The notes under the pieces are model-generated. The model did no database searches. It worked only from the letters and a program-made list of their open reading frames with translations, and was not told the DNA's origin. Source: Nibribacter ruber (GTDB lineage: Bacteria; Bacteroidota; Bacteroidia; Cytophagales; Hymenobacteraceae). From it: 64,000 bases of DNA. Below, piece after piece: positions 17,765 to 25,110 of this stretch. A program made the translations under genes and the position numbers. Positions within the stretch are counted from its first letter, which is position 1. Each line of letters opens with the position of its first letter. Location: the NCBI RefSeq assembly GCF_009913235.1, contig NZ_CP047897.1:620001-684000 (forward strand), read 5' to 3'.

Positions 17765-17802
17765 CGTTTTTGAGGTGTTTTCTGGAAAAGAGGCTAAAAA
17801 CG
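17765..17802. repeat. Palindrome P, copy 9
   Basis: Good copy between the GNAT stop and the pncA start, only 5 bp upstream of the pncA ATG. It therefore sits in the leader of pncA. Confidence 0.8.
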
Positions 17803-17830
17803 GTCAGCGCAAACAGAGCAGTCTATTACC

Positions 17831-18331
17831 TTATACTGCCAAATCATAACGCTGTTCTATCAAGGCTTTCCCAAAATCGGTGCTTTCCTTCTCCTGGCTC
17901 AACTGGAAGCCGTAGCTTTGGTACAGGCTGGCCGCTTTGGTCAGTTCATGCGTGGTCCAGAGGTAAGAAGTTGTATAGCCGCACTCGTGCAGAAAAGCCA
18001 TGTACAGATCCATCAGTTTTTTTCCCAAGCCCAGCCCACGGTAACCGGGCGTGACGATAAAGTACCGCAGCTGCGCCGCGTCTCCCCTGTCCATGAGCAG
18101 CAGAAAGCCCACTATCTTGCCATTATGTTCCGCTACCCACACGCGGTTACGGTCGTCTGTGTACTGCTGGTAAAACTCGGCTAACCCTGCCGCCACGTAG
18201 GCTTTAAAGGCGATCCCCAAATTATATTCCTGCCTATACAGCAAGCCGTGCAAATAGGTGATATACCCAATGTCGCCGGGTTGTAAATACGTCCTGATGG
18301 TAATGTCTGACAGTGAAATGGAAGCGGCCAT
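17831..18331 (-). CDS. GNAT-family N-acetyltransferase
   Basis: A 166-aa acetyl-CoA-dependent transferase. The acetyl-CoA loop is seen as VTPGYRGLGLGKKLM, preceded by the strand LRYFIV, with the C-terminal segment AASLYQSYGFQLS typical of GNAT. The ATG at 18331 (MAASISLSDITIRTY) is preferred to a longer form starting 17 codons upstream, because the fold begins at ISLSDITIRTY. The acceptor substrate is unknown. It is divergent from an ABC exporter across a 316-bp gap that carries an inverted repeat and a P palindrome. Confidence 0.88.
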   Translation of the reverse strand: MAASISLSDITIRTYLQPGDIGYITYLHGLLYRQEYNLGIAFKAYVAAGLAEFYQQYTDDRNRVWVAEHNGKIVGFLLLMDRGDAAQLRYFIVTPGYRGLGLGKKLMDLYMAFLHECGYTTSYLWTTHELTKAASLYQSYGFQLSQEKESTDFGKALIEQRYDLAV

Positions 18332-18364
18332 GGTGCAAAGATGTAGATTTAGTTGACATTGTAA

Positions 18365-18388
18365 TGTAGGGGCATTTGGCACACGCCC
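18365..18388. repeat. Family F inverted repeat, left arm
   Basis: A 24-bp stretch starting TGTAGGGGCA and ending CACGCCC. It pairs imperfectly (about 18 of 24) with the arm at 18468. This GTAGGG...ACGCCC type looks like a widely dispersed intergenic repeat. Confidence 0.6.
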
Positions 18389-18467
18389 TCACGCATACCT
18401 AATCATATGTAGTCAAGTTTACGATGGTTTCTTTACAGTAGAAATGGTAATGCTATGGCAACCAATT

Positions 18468-18491
18468 GGGCGTATGCTATACGTCCCTACA
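18468..18491. repeat. Family F inverted repeat, right arm
   Basis: Starts GGGCGTATGC and ends GTCCCTACA, the approximate complement of 18365-18388, with 79 bp between the arms. Confidence 0.6.
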
Positions 18492-18519
18492 TCCGGGAAA
18501 TTTCTAAAAAGTGGATGCA

Positions 18520-18557
18520 CGTTTTTGGTCTGTTTTTTGAAAAATAAGCCAAAAACG
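18520..18557. repeat. Palindrome P, copy 10
   Basis: Good copy in the divergent GNAT/ABC gap. Together with the family F arms it accounts for much of this 316-bp gap; I see no clear TAnnTTTG box in the remainder. Confidence 0.8.
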
Positions 18558-18647
18558 ACCTTGCACGCAAACCTTTAATTCCTCCAAAAGGAAACGAATA
18601 CCCGTATAGGTGTCAGAGTTACCAATTGAACTGCCTATCAAAAGCCA

Positions 18648-20390
18648 ATGAAAATACTCTGGACCTACCTCAAGCCCTACAAATGGCTCATCTTTCTGTC
18701 TTTGCTGTTGGCGGGTGCGGCGCAGTTACTCAATTTGGTAGACCCTATCATCTTCGGGAAGATCATTGATGAATATGCCCTTCGGCAGAAAGCTTTAACC
18801 GAGGAAGAATTGGTTTCTGGCGTGTTGCGACTGTTGGCCATTGCGGTGGGTGTGGCGTTGCTGTCCAGACTGGCGAAAGCCATGCAAGAATACGTGGTAC
18901 GATTGGTGGTCCAGAAATTTGGGATGCAGATTTTTAATGACGGCATCCGTCAGACTCTGCGCTTGTCGTATCAGGAGTTCATGAACCAGCGTAGCGGTGA
19001 AACGCTGTCTATTCTGCAAAAGGTGCGCACAGATACTGAGCGGTTCATCAACTCGTTCATCAATATTCTGTTCTCTTCCTTGGTGGGCATCGGGTTTCTG
19101 GTTTGGTATGCGGTGACCAAGCATTGGGCGCTGGTGCCGGTGTTCTTGATTGGCATTTTGGTCTTGGGCGGGCTCACCGGTTTGCTCAGCAATAAAATCA
19201 AAACCCTGCAACGCAGCATCAACCGCGAAAATAACAAAATGTCGGGTGTCATCACGGAGTCTTTGCGCAACATTGAATTGGTGAAAAGCCTTGGTCTCAC
19301 CTTTCAGGAAATACGCCGCTTGCGCGACCATACGCAGGAGATTTTTGCCTTGGAAATGGTAAAGGTGCGCAAAGTAAGGACGCTTAGTTTTCTGCAAGGC
19401 TCAGCTCTGAGTCTGCTCAAGCAGTCCATCCTGTTCATTTTGCTGTGGCTTATTTTCAGGAAGATTCTGGAACCCGGCGAGCTGATTGCCATGCAGTTCA
19501 TCACGGCGCAAATCTTCACTCCGCTCCAAGACCTGGGCAACATCATTCTGCTCTACCGCGAAGCCGATGCCTCTATCCAGACCTATGACGCGCTCATGCA
19601 TCGGCCCATTGAAACCAACCCCGAGGAGCCTATTGAGACTGGCCCAATCCAAAGCCTTCGGTTTGAGAACGTGGTGTTCCGGCACCAAGACTCGGCTACC
19701 AATGCCATTGACCACATCTCCCTAGAAGCCAAAGCCGGTGATACCATCGCATTTGTGGGCCCGTCTGGTTCTGGTAAGTCTACGATGGTCAAGTTGCTGG
19801 TGGGCTTGTATAAACCCGTAGAAGGCCAGATTTACTACAACGGCATATCTACCAAAGACATCAGGTTTAACCCCGTGCGCCGGCAATTCGGGTTTGTGAC
19901 GCAGGAGACGCAGTTGTTCTCTGGGACGCTTCGGCAGAACTTACTATTTGTGAAGCCAGATGCCACAGAGGCTGAGATGCTGGATGCGCTGGAAAAAGCC
20001 TCGGCGATGACCTTGGTGCACCGCTCAGAGAAAGGCTTGGACACCACCATTGGCGAAGGAGGCATGAAACTGAGCGGCGGCGAACGCCAGCGTATCTCCA
20101 TCGCTAGGGCCCTGCTCCGCAACCCACGCCTGCTCATCTTCGACGAAGCCACCTCGGCGCTGGACTCCCTCACCGAAGACGAGATCACCGACACCGTAAA
20201 GGCCGTTTCCCTCTCCGGCGAGCGCATCACCATCCTCATCGCCCATCGCCTCTCCACCATCCTCCACGCCAACACCATCATCGTGCTAGAGAAAGGCAAG
20301 ATTGTAGAAACCGGCACCCATGACCAACTAGTAGACCAAAAAGGCCTATACTACGCCATGTGGCGCCAACAGATTGGAGAACGGGTTTAA
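18648..20390 (+). CDS. ABC transporter, fused permease and ATPase (exporter type)
   Basis: A 580-aa half-transporter of the MsbA/lipid-drug exporter type, expected to work as a homodimer in the inner membrane. Residues 1 to about 315 hold six transmembrane helices. The nucleotide-binding domain follows, with Walker A GPSGSGKST, Q-loop FVTQETQLF, signature LSGGERQRISIARALL, Walker B LLIFDEATSALD and H-loop IAHRLST. The substrate cannot be deduced. It is followed by the repeat-rich DUF559 module, so it is probably a single-gene unit. Confidence 0.93.
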   Translation: MKILWTYLKPYKWLIFLSLLLAGAAQLLNLVDPIIFGKIIDEYALRQKALTEEELVSGVLRLLAIAVGVALLSRLAKAMQEYVVRLVVQKFGMQIFNDGIRQTLRLSYQEFMNQRSGETLSILQKVRTDTERFINSFINILFSSLVGIGFLVWYAVTKHWALVPVFLIGILVLGGLTGLLSNKIKTLQRSINRENNKMSGVITESLRNIELVKSLGLTFQEIRRLRDHTQEIFALEMVKVRKVRTLSFLQGSALSLLKQSILFILLWLIFRKILEPGELIAMQFITAQIFTPLQDLGNIILLYREADASIQTYDALMHRPIETNPEEPIETGPIQSLRFENVVFRHQDSATNAIDHISLEAKAGDTIAFVGPSGSGKSTMVKLLVGLYKPVEGQIYYNGISTKDIRFNPVRRQFGFVTQETQLFSGTLRQNLLFVKPDATEAEMLDALEKASAMTLVHRSEKGLDTTIGEGGMKLSGGERQRISIARALLRNPRLLIFDEATSALDSLTEDEITDTVKAVSLSGERITILIAHRLSTILHANTIIVLEKGKIVETGTHDQLVDQKGLYYAMWRQQIGERV

Positions 20391-20420
20391 TGATTAATGA
20401 TTAATGTATAATGATAAGTG
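20391..20420. repeat. Family D short-period repeat, left
   Basis: Tandem seven-base-like units TGATTAA/TGATTAATG beginning at the ABC stop codon. The complementary version lies at 21066-21091, so the two arms bracket the DUF559 module. Confidence 0.6.
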
Positions 20421-20453
20421 AAAAGAGATAAATGAGGAGCGAATAACGGGTGC

Positions 20454-20491
20454 CGTTTTTAGGCTATTTTCCAGAAAACAGGGCAAAAACG
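20454..20491. repeat. Palindrome P, copy 11
   Basis: Good copy, 15 bp left of the 43-bp inverted repeat that bounds the DUF559 module. Confidence 0.85.
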
Positions 20492-20506
20492 GAATGCTTT
20501 TACAAA

Positions 20507-20549
20507 GCGCAGATTCTCCCCTTGAGGGGAGCGAAGAGGGGTGTTTACA
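20507..20549 (+). repeat. 43-bp terminal repeat G, left copy
   Basis: Starts GCGCAGATTCTCCCC and contains the hairpin CTCCCCTTGAGGGGAG. It is the inverted partner of 20958-21000. Confidence 0.85.
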
Positions 20550-20580
20550 CAAGCAGATAAAACATCCGTATAAGCTTTCA

Positions 20581-20949
20581 ATGCCCAACAAAATCATTCC
20601 ATATCGCCCAGATCTAAAAGAGAAAGCGAGACACCTTCGCAAGAACAGCACATTATCCGAGGTTCTACTTTGGAATGAAATCAAAGACAAAAAACTCGGG
20701 TTTCAATTCCACAGGCAGATGCCCATGCTGAATTATATTGTTGACTTTTACAGCCATGAACTACAGCTCGCCATTGAGGTAGATGGTGACAGCCATGATG
20801 AAAAAGAGAAGTATGATTCTGTTAGAGAGCAGGAGTTGAAAGAGTATAGGGTGCGCTTTTTACGCTTTCAAGACATTGATGTAAAGCGGAACATTAAATA
20901 TGTGCTGGATGCGATTTATTACTGGATTGAAGAGAACCAACAGAAGTAA
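20581..20949 (+). CDS. DUF559 domain endonuclease-like protein
   Basis: A 122-aa protein of the DUF559 / very-short-patch-repair-like (PD-(D/E)XK-type) family. It opens with IIPYRPDLKEKARHLRKNSTLSEVLLW, then has the nuclease core GFQFHRQMPMLNYIVDFYS and LAIEVDGDSH, in which Asp in VDFY, Glu in AIEVDG and the following Asp/His are the likely catalytic residues. The ATG at 20581 matches the family start; an in-frame ATG at 20494 would translate through the terminal repeat and is unlikely. Codon use is more AT-rich than the neighbours. Biological role is unknown; the setting suggests a mobile gene. Confidence 0.85.
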   Translation: MPNKIIPYRPDLKEKARHLRKNSTLSEVLLWNEIKDKKLGFQFHRQMPMLNYIVDFYSHELQLAIEVDGDSHDEKEKYDSVREQELKEYRVRFLRFQDIDVKRNIKYVLDAIYYWIEENQQK

Positions 20950-20957
20950 TCCTTTAA

Positions 20958-21000
20958 TGTAGACACCCCTCTACGCTCCCCTCATGGGGAGAATCTGCAC
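20958..21000 (-). repeat. 43-bp terminal repeat G, right copy
   Basis: Reverse complement of the left copy with four mismatches. It starts 9 bp after the DUF559 stop codon. Confidence 0.85.
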
Positions 21001-21015
21001 TGGGTGAAGGCTAAC

Positions 21016-21053
21016 CGTTTTTGGCCTCTTTTCCAGAAAATAGCCTAAAAACG
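21016..21053. repeat. Palindrome P, copy 12
   Basis: Good copy in the convergent DUF559/MFS gap, 15 bp right of repeat G. The spacing mirrors that of copy 11 on the other side (also 15 bp). Confidence 0.85.
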
Positions 21054-21065
21054 ACAACCATTCAT

Positions 21066-21091
21066 CACTAGTCATTATTCATTATTCATTA
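21066..21091. repeat. Family D short-period repeat, right
   Basis: Units CATTATT and CATTAAT in inverse orientation to 20391-20420. It overlaps the stop codon of the MFS gene. Confidence 0.6.
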
Positions 21092-22163
21092 ATGGACGCA
21101 TGGCCAGCAACCCCAACAGCGGCCCGATGACTAGGAACAGAAACCAATAGCGAGGGTCTACCATGCCTTGAATGCTCCGCAGGAATTGAATGCTGACGAT
21201 GGTTAGCGCGAAGCCTAGGGAATTGACAATGGTGAGCGCGGTGCCTTTCACGTGGGCCGGGGCGTTTTGGGCCACCAACGTGGAGAACTGTGGAGAGTCC
21301 ATAGGCCCGGCAAAACCCCAGACCAACAGCAAACCTATAAATACCGCAAACGGCAAGTCCACCAGCCACGGAGACAACAGACAACAAACCATGGACACCG
21401 CCAACGCCCCGAAAGCCGTCTTCGCGCTCCCAATATGGCCAGACAGGTAACCACCCAGCACGCAGGCCACGGCCCCAATGGCAATGATGGCAAAAGAAAG
21501 CAAGGGGTTGTTCAGCGCTAGTGCTGGATGCGCCTCAGCGTATAGAGCCAGCATGACCGGGACAAAGGCCCAGAACGTGTACAATTCCCACATGTGCCCA
21601 AAGTATCCAAATGCCGCCGACCTGAATGCTGCGTTCCGGAAGATTTGGAAGAAGGCTTTGAAATTGGGTTGGGTGCTTTTGGTTCTATATGGCCCGTCTG
21701 GTACCAGCCAAAACAAGCTAAGCCCACCTAACACCGCCAATCCCGACGTCCCCCAGATGACGTAGCGCCAGTTGAGCCCCTGGGTGAGGCTTTTGAGCAG
21801 ATGTGGAAAGGCCGTGCCCAGCACCAGCGCCCCTACCAGAAACCCCAGAGCCTTGCCCAAGCCTTTCTGGTGGTAATCTGAGGCTATCTTCATGCCCACC
21901 GGATAAATACCCGCCAAACAAAAGCCCGTCAAAAACCGAGATAGCAACAACATGCTCAACCCACTGGCCCCCAACAAACTCAAATTACACCCCGCTCCTG
22001 CCAACGCGCACGCTAAAAATACCATTGACGGCGAGAACCTATCAGAAATGGTGAACACAGCAAATACCAACGTACCCAGAATAAACCCCAACTGCACTGC
22101 CGACGTGAGGTGCGGCAAGGAGCTGGCTTCCAACTGCAACAGCGGAATCAATTCAGGCAACAC
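21075..22163 (-). CDS. MFS transporter, apparently truncated at the 5' end
   Basis: A major facilitator superfamily permease with about 11 membrane helices in the annotated 362 aa (GTG start at 22163). The same frame continues upstream with clear family sequence (ILPTIVLAQF, then CTSLWFAGNAV) to about 22232, which would complete helix 1, but no ATG, GTG or TTG is available before a stop in the AT-rich DNA beyond. Related MFS proteins as I know them begin only a few residues before ILPTI. The true start codon therefore seems lost, or an ATT at 22241 is used. An OLD-like gene lies directly upstream. The C-terminus overlaps a family D repeat. Substrate unknown. Confidence 0.75.
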   Translation of the reverse strand: MLPELIPLLQLEASSLPHLTSAVQLGFILGTLVFAVFTISDRFSPSMVFLACALAGAGCNLSLLGASGLSMLLLSRFLTGFCLAGIYPVGMKIASDYHQKGLGKALGFLVGALVLGTAFPHLLKSLTQGLNWRYVIWGTSGLAVLGGLSLFWLVPDGPYRTKSTQPNFKAFFQIFRNAAFRSAAFGYFGHMWELYTFWAFVPVMLALYAEAHPALALNNPLLSFAIIAIGAVACVLGGYLSGHIGSAKTAFGALAVSMVCCLLSPWLVDLPFAVFIGLLLVWGFAGPMDSPQFSTLVAQNAPAHVKGTALTIVNSLGFALTIVSIQFLRSIQGMVDPRYWFLFLVIGPLLGLLAMRPLMNNE

Positions 22164-22232
22164 CGCATTGCCCGCAAACCAAAGAGACGTGCAGGCAAAT
22201 TGGGCTAGGACGATGGTGGGGAGAATGTGTCT

Positions 22233-24125
22233 ATTATTAATAAAGTAATTTTTAAGTAATGATATATAATTTAACGTTGAGATTAGGCTAAAAAGCCATT
22301 AATTTATTTTAATTAGAATTATTTGTTGTCAAATTATTAATTAGCGCTTGAAAATTTTCATCTTTTAAAAATTTAGTTGGTTCTATTAATTTATTAGGTT
22401 CTAGTCTATGAGTTGTCTGAATTTCATTCTTCACCTTACCAAGTAATTCTTTTCCAGGGCACAACTCATTCTTAAATCTAGAATACCAATCTTCAATCAT
22501 ACCATTAATTATAGCGATATCTTGTTTCCCATCTTTATTTAAAGACAAGTCTTTTCTCTCTCTCAGTATGAAATTCCCCAGCTTTCGTTTTGTTTCTTCA
22601 GCTAAAGAATCTACAATGTTATTATATAAATCTATACATATCTCAATGCCTAATCCATATAAATGAGAAATATGTTCTGGTTGACAAAAATATGATTCGA
22701 CCTCTTGAAATTTCGTTACAAATAGCAATAGGTCTCTTTTCTCACAATCAGCTTCTAATTTAATCAAATCACGGTCGCCATCAATTTTTTGGTCTCTATC
22801 AATATGGACAATAATTTTTACACCTGGAATCTGTTTTCTAACAAAACCTTCTAATATTTTAGCAAAATCTACTTTCGTACATCCTTCATATGAATGAAGA
22901 ACAAACTCATCTTCAGGAAGACCATTTGCGATTAGAAAATTTTTCAAAAAACTTTTTTTATCTGTTATATTGTCAACCTTGTCCTCAGTAACAACAATAT
23001 ACTTTAGATTTTTCTTTGCGAATAAATAATCAGCATCTGCAGCTCCTATATCAAGTAGAATTTTGCTTCCTTGAATGTTAGGATATGAACTTCCATTCTG
23101 GAAATAAACAACATTTGCAATGTTTTCCAAAGTTTCAAGAATATATCTAGAGTGAGTTGAAAATACAACTTTTAAATCTTTGTTTTCATTAGTTCTTCTA
23201 AGTAATTCATTGGCCAAGTTTTTTTGTTTTGTTGGATGTAAATGTGAGTCTGGCTCATCTAACAGTATTATTCTTGGATTGAAATATTCTATATATGCAA
23301 AGATTTGAATAGTTTGTAAAAGTCCTGTACCTATAGAGTCTAGAGGGAGTTCAATATCAGCATTGGTGACAAATACGTCAATATATTCAGAAACACTATC
23401 CCGAAAATCAACCCTAATCTCTATGTCTGAATAGATTTGATTAACAGAAAAAATAAATGCACTCCATTTGGATTCGCTATTTGAAATTTCTAATAAAATA
23501 TTCCTCAAATAGTTATTACTATCACCTCTAGTTGCAGATTTTTTTATTGCAATTGGTACTTCAAACTTTTCTTGAATTGGGATTCCTGCAATTCCTGGTA
23601 CATAAACACAAAAAGGATTGTCTATGTCATTGACTTTTTGACCAAGAACTTTTCCTGTAACAACTGTAGCAAAACCACCATTTTTACCTCGAGAAACGTT
23701 TATTGATGTCTTTTGACCATCGTCAAACCTAAAATTCATTGATATTCTATCTGCCCTTCTTTTAGAAGTTACAAGCCTTTTTCCATGGTAAAGGTTTTCT
23801 ATATGTCTTGTGGGCGTGTATAGAAAGTCAGTTGAATCCAGATTAAGAGTTTGAGATTCATTCTTGGACCTCCAAGAAACGCTTTTAAGTCTAAGAGTCT
23901 GAGCGCTAGATATAGCAAATTGGATTCCTTGAATAAAACTACTTTTACCGGAATTATTGGTTCCAATAAAAATATTTAGTGCTTGTAATTCGACTTCTAC
24001 AGAATCTATTTTCTTAAATTTATCTATTTTTATTTTCATTTATGATGCCTTTTCTGGCTTATTTATATAATTATTAGATATAAAAAACACCTATTATTGG
24101 ATATTTATGCGTGAGTGCTCTCTAC
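22233..24125. other. AT-rich accessory island
   Basis: Base composition changes sharply to AT-rich between the MFS gene and thyA, and returns to normal at the thyA stop. The island holds one gene (OLD-like) and no P palindrome. CTATTATT occurs at 22231-22238 and 24091-24098, a possible 8-bp target duplication, but it is weak evidence in AT-rich DNA. Confidence 0.6.
22309..24039 (-). CDS. OLD-like AAA ATPase with TOPRIM-type C-terminus
   Basis: A 576-aa protein with an ABC/SMC-type ATPase split by an insertion: Walker A GTNNSGKSS at residues 26-34, signature-like LDSIGTGLLQ, Walker B IILLDEPDSHLHP and H-loop STHSRY. The C-terminal part has a TOPRIM-like set: Glu in VVTEDKVD, DxD in IVHIDRDQ, and a later acidic motif in FQEVESYF. 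This is the layout of overcoming-lysogenisation-defect (OLD) family nucleases, many of which act in phage defence. The TOPRIM glutamate motif (TED) differs from the usual EG(E)D. It stands alone, with no partner UvrD-like helicase (GajB) or reverse transcriptase beside it. AT-rich codon use points to recent transfer. Confidence 0.8.
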   Translation of the reverse strand: MKIKIDKFKKIDSVEVELQALNIFIGTNNSGKSSFIQGIQFAISSAQTLRLKSVSWRSKNESQTLNLDSTDFLYTPTRHIENLYHGKRLVTSKRRADRISMNFRFDDGQKTSINVSRGKNGGFATVVTGKVLGQKVNDIDNPFCVYVPGIAGIPIQEKFEVPIAIKKSATRGDSNNYLRNILLEISNSESKWSAFIFSVNQIYSDIEIRVDFRDSVSEYIDVFVTNADIELPLDSIGTGLLQTIQIFAYIEYFNPRIILLDEPDSHLHPTKQKNLANELLRRTNENKDLKVVFSTHSRYILETLENIANVVYFQNGSSYPNIQGSKILLDIGAADADYLFAKKNLKYIVVTEDKVDNITDKKSFLKNFLIANGLPEDEFVLHSYEGCTKVDFAKILEGFVRKQIPGVKIIVHIDRDQKIDGDRDLIKLEADCEKRDLLLFVTKFQEVESYFCQPEHISHLYGLGIEICIDLYNNIVDSLAEETKRKLGNFILRERKDLSLNKDGKQDIAIINGMIEDWYSRFKNELCPGKELLGKVKNEIQTTHRLEPNKLIEPTKFLKDENFQALINNLTTNNSN

Positions 24126-24130
24126 TTTAC

Positions 24131-24925
24131 CTACACCGCCACAGGCGCCTTAATTCCTGGCCACGGCTGGTAGTCTTCCAGTGTGAAATCTTCGAAGTCA
24201 AACCCGAAGATGTCTTTCACGGCGGGGTTCAGTTTCATTTTGGGCAATGGGCGGGGCTCACGGGTTAGCTGAAGTTCGGTTTGCTCCAGGTGGTTGGTGT
24301 ACAAGTGCGTGTCACCGCCGGTCCAGATGAATTCGCCGGGTTCTAAGTCGCAGACTTGGGCCACCATCATGGTGAGGAGTGCATAAGAGGCAATGTTGAA
24401 GGGCACACCCAGAAACACGTCGGCAGAGCGCTGGTAGAGCTGGCAAGAAAGTTTGCCATCGGCTACGTAGAACTGGAAGAACGCATGGCACGGCGGTAAC
24501 TTCATGTTGTTGACCTCGGCCACGTTCCAGGCACTCACAATCAGGCGTCTGGAGTCTGGGTTGTTCTTGATTTGGTTGATGACCTGCGTAATCTGGTCAA
24601 TGTGTCCACCGTCAGGCGTAGGCCAGGACCGCCACTGCGAACCGTACACCGGTCCCAGGTCACCGTTGGCATCGGCCCATTCGTCCCAGATGCTCACGCC
24701 CCGCTCCTGCAACCACTTCACATTGGTTTCGCCCCGCAAAAACCAAAGCAGTTCATAGATGATAGACTTGAGGTGCACCTTCTTGGTGGTCACCAGCGGG
24801 AAGCCTTCTTGCAGGTTAAACCGCATCTGGTAGCCAAACACACTAATGGTACCGGTGCCGGTACGGTCTTCTTTCTTCACGCCCTTGTCCAAAATATGGC
24901 GCATCAAGTCTAAGTAAGCCTGCAT
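24131..24925 (-). CDS. thyA: Thymidylate synthase
   Basis: A 264-aa enzyme, the same length as E. coli ThyA, that methylates dUMP to dTMP with methylenetetrahydrofolate. The active-site cysteine is in [10 protein letters not shown]; other conserved segments are [47 protein letters not shown] and GDTHLYTNH. Start at ATG 24925 ([12 protein letters not shown]) is standard. No dihydrofolate reductase gene follows; the AT-rich island begins directly after the stop codon, so if thyA once headed a longer operon the island has separated it. Confidence 0.97.
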   Translation of the reverse strand: MQAYLDLMRHILDKGVKKEDRTGTGTISVFGYQMRFNLQEGFPLVTTKKVHLKSIIYELLWFLRGETNVKWLQERGVSIWDEWADANGDLGPVYGSQWRSWPTPDGGHIDQITQVINQIKNNPDSRRLIVSAWNVAEVNNMKLPPCHAFFQFYVADGKLSCQLYQRSADVFLGVPFNIASYALLTMMVAQVCDLEPGEFIWTGGDTHLYTNHLEQTELQLTREPRPLPKMKLNPAVKDIFGFDFEDFTLEDYQPWPGIKAPVAV

Positions 24926-25110
24926 GCTATTAATTAATAATTAGTATTTGATAATTAAGAATGGGTGGTTCCCGTTGGAGGCTTGAAGATAGGGAAAAGG
25001 AGACGTTCGGCTTCAAGCGCGCTGGTACTTATTTCAAAAAAGTAGCGAGGCATAAACGGAACGCAAATAGTGCCTATATTGAAACCTAAATTCTAACTTT
25101 AACAACAAAC

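Larger units (their letters stand above)
20507..21000 (+). mobile_element. DUF559 module bounded by 43-bp inverted repeats
   Basis: A 494-bp unit: inverted repeat at 20507-20549, a DUF559 nuclease gene, and the complementary repeat at 20958-21000 (39 of 43 matching by eye). A third, solitary copy of the same 43-bp sequence lies at 27444. A gene for a Vsr-like nuclease between terminal inverted repeats looks like a small mobile unit, though DUF559 is not known to me as a transposase. Further out are P copies 11 and 12 and family D arms, giving nested symmetry. Confidence 0.5.

Noticed and set aside
20494-20580. N-terminal extension of the DUF559 protein
   Set aside because: The extra codons translate the 43-bp terminal repeat; the family start matches the ATG at 20581.
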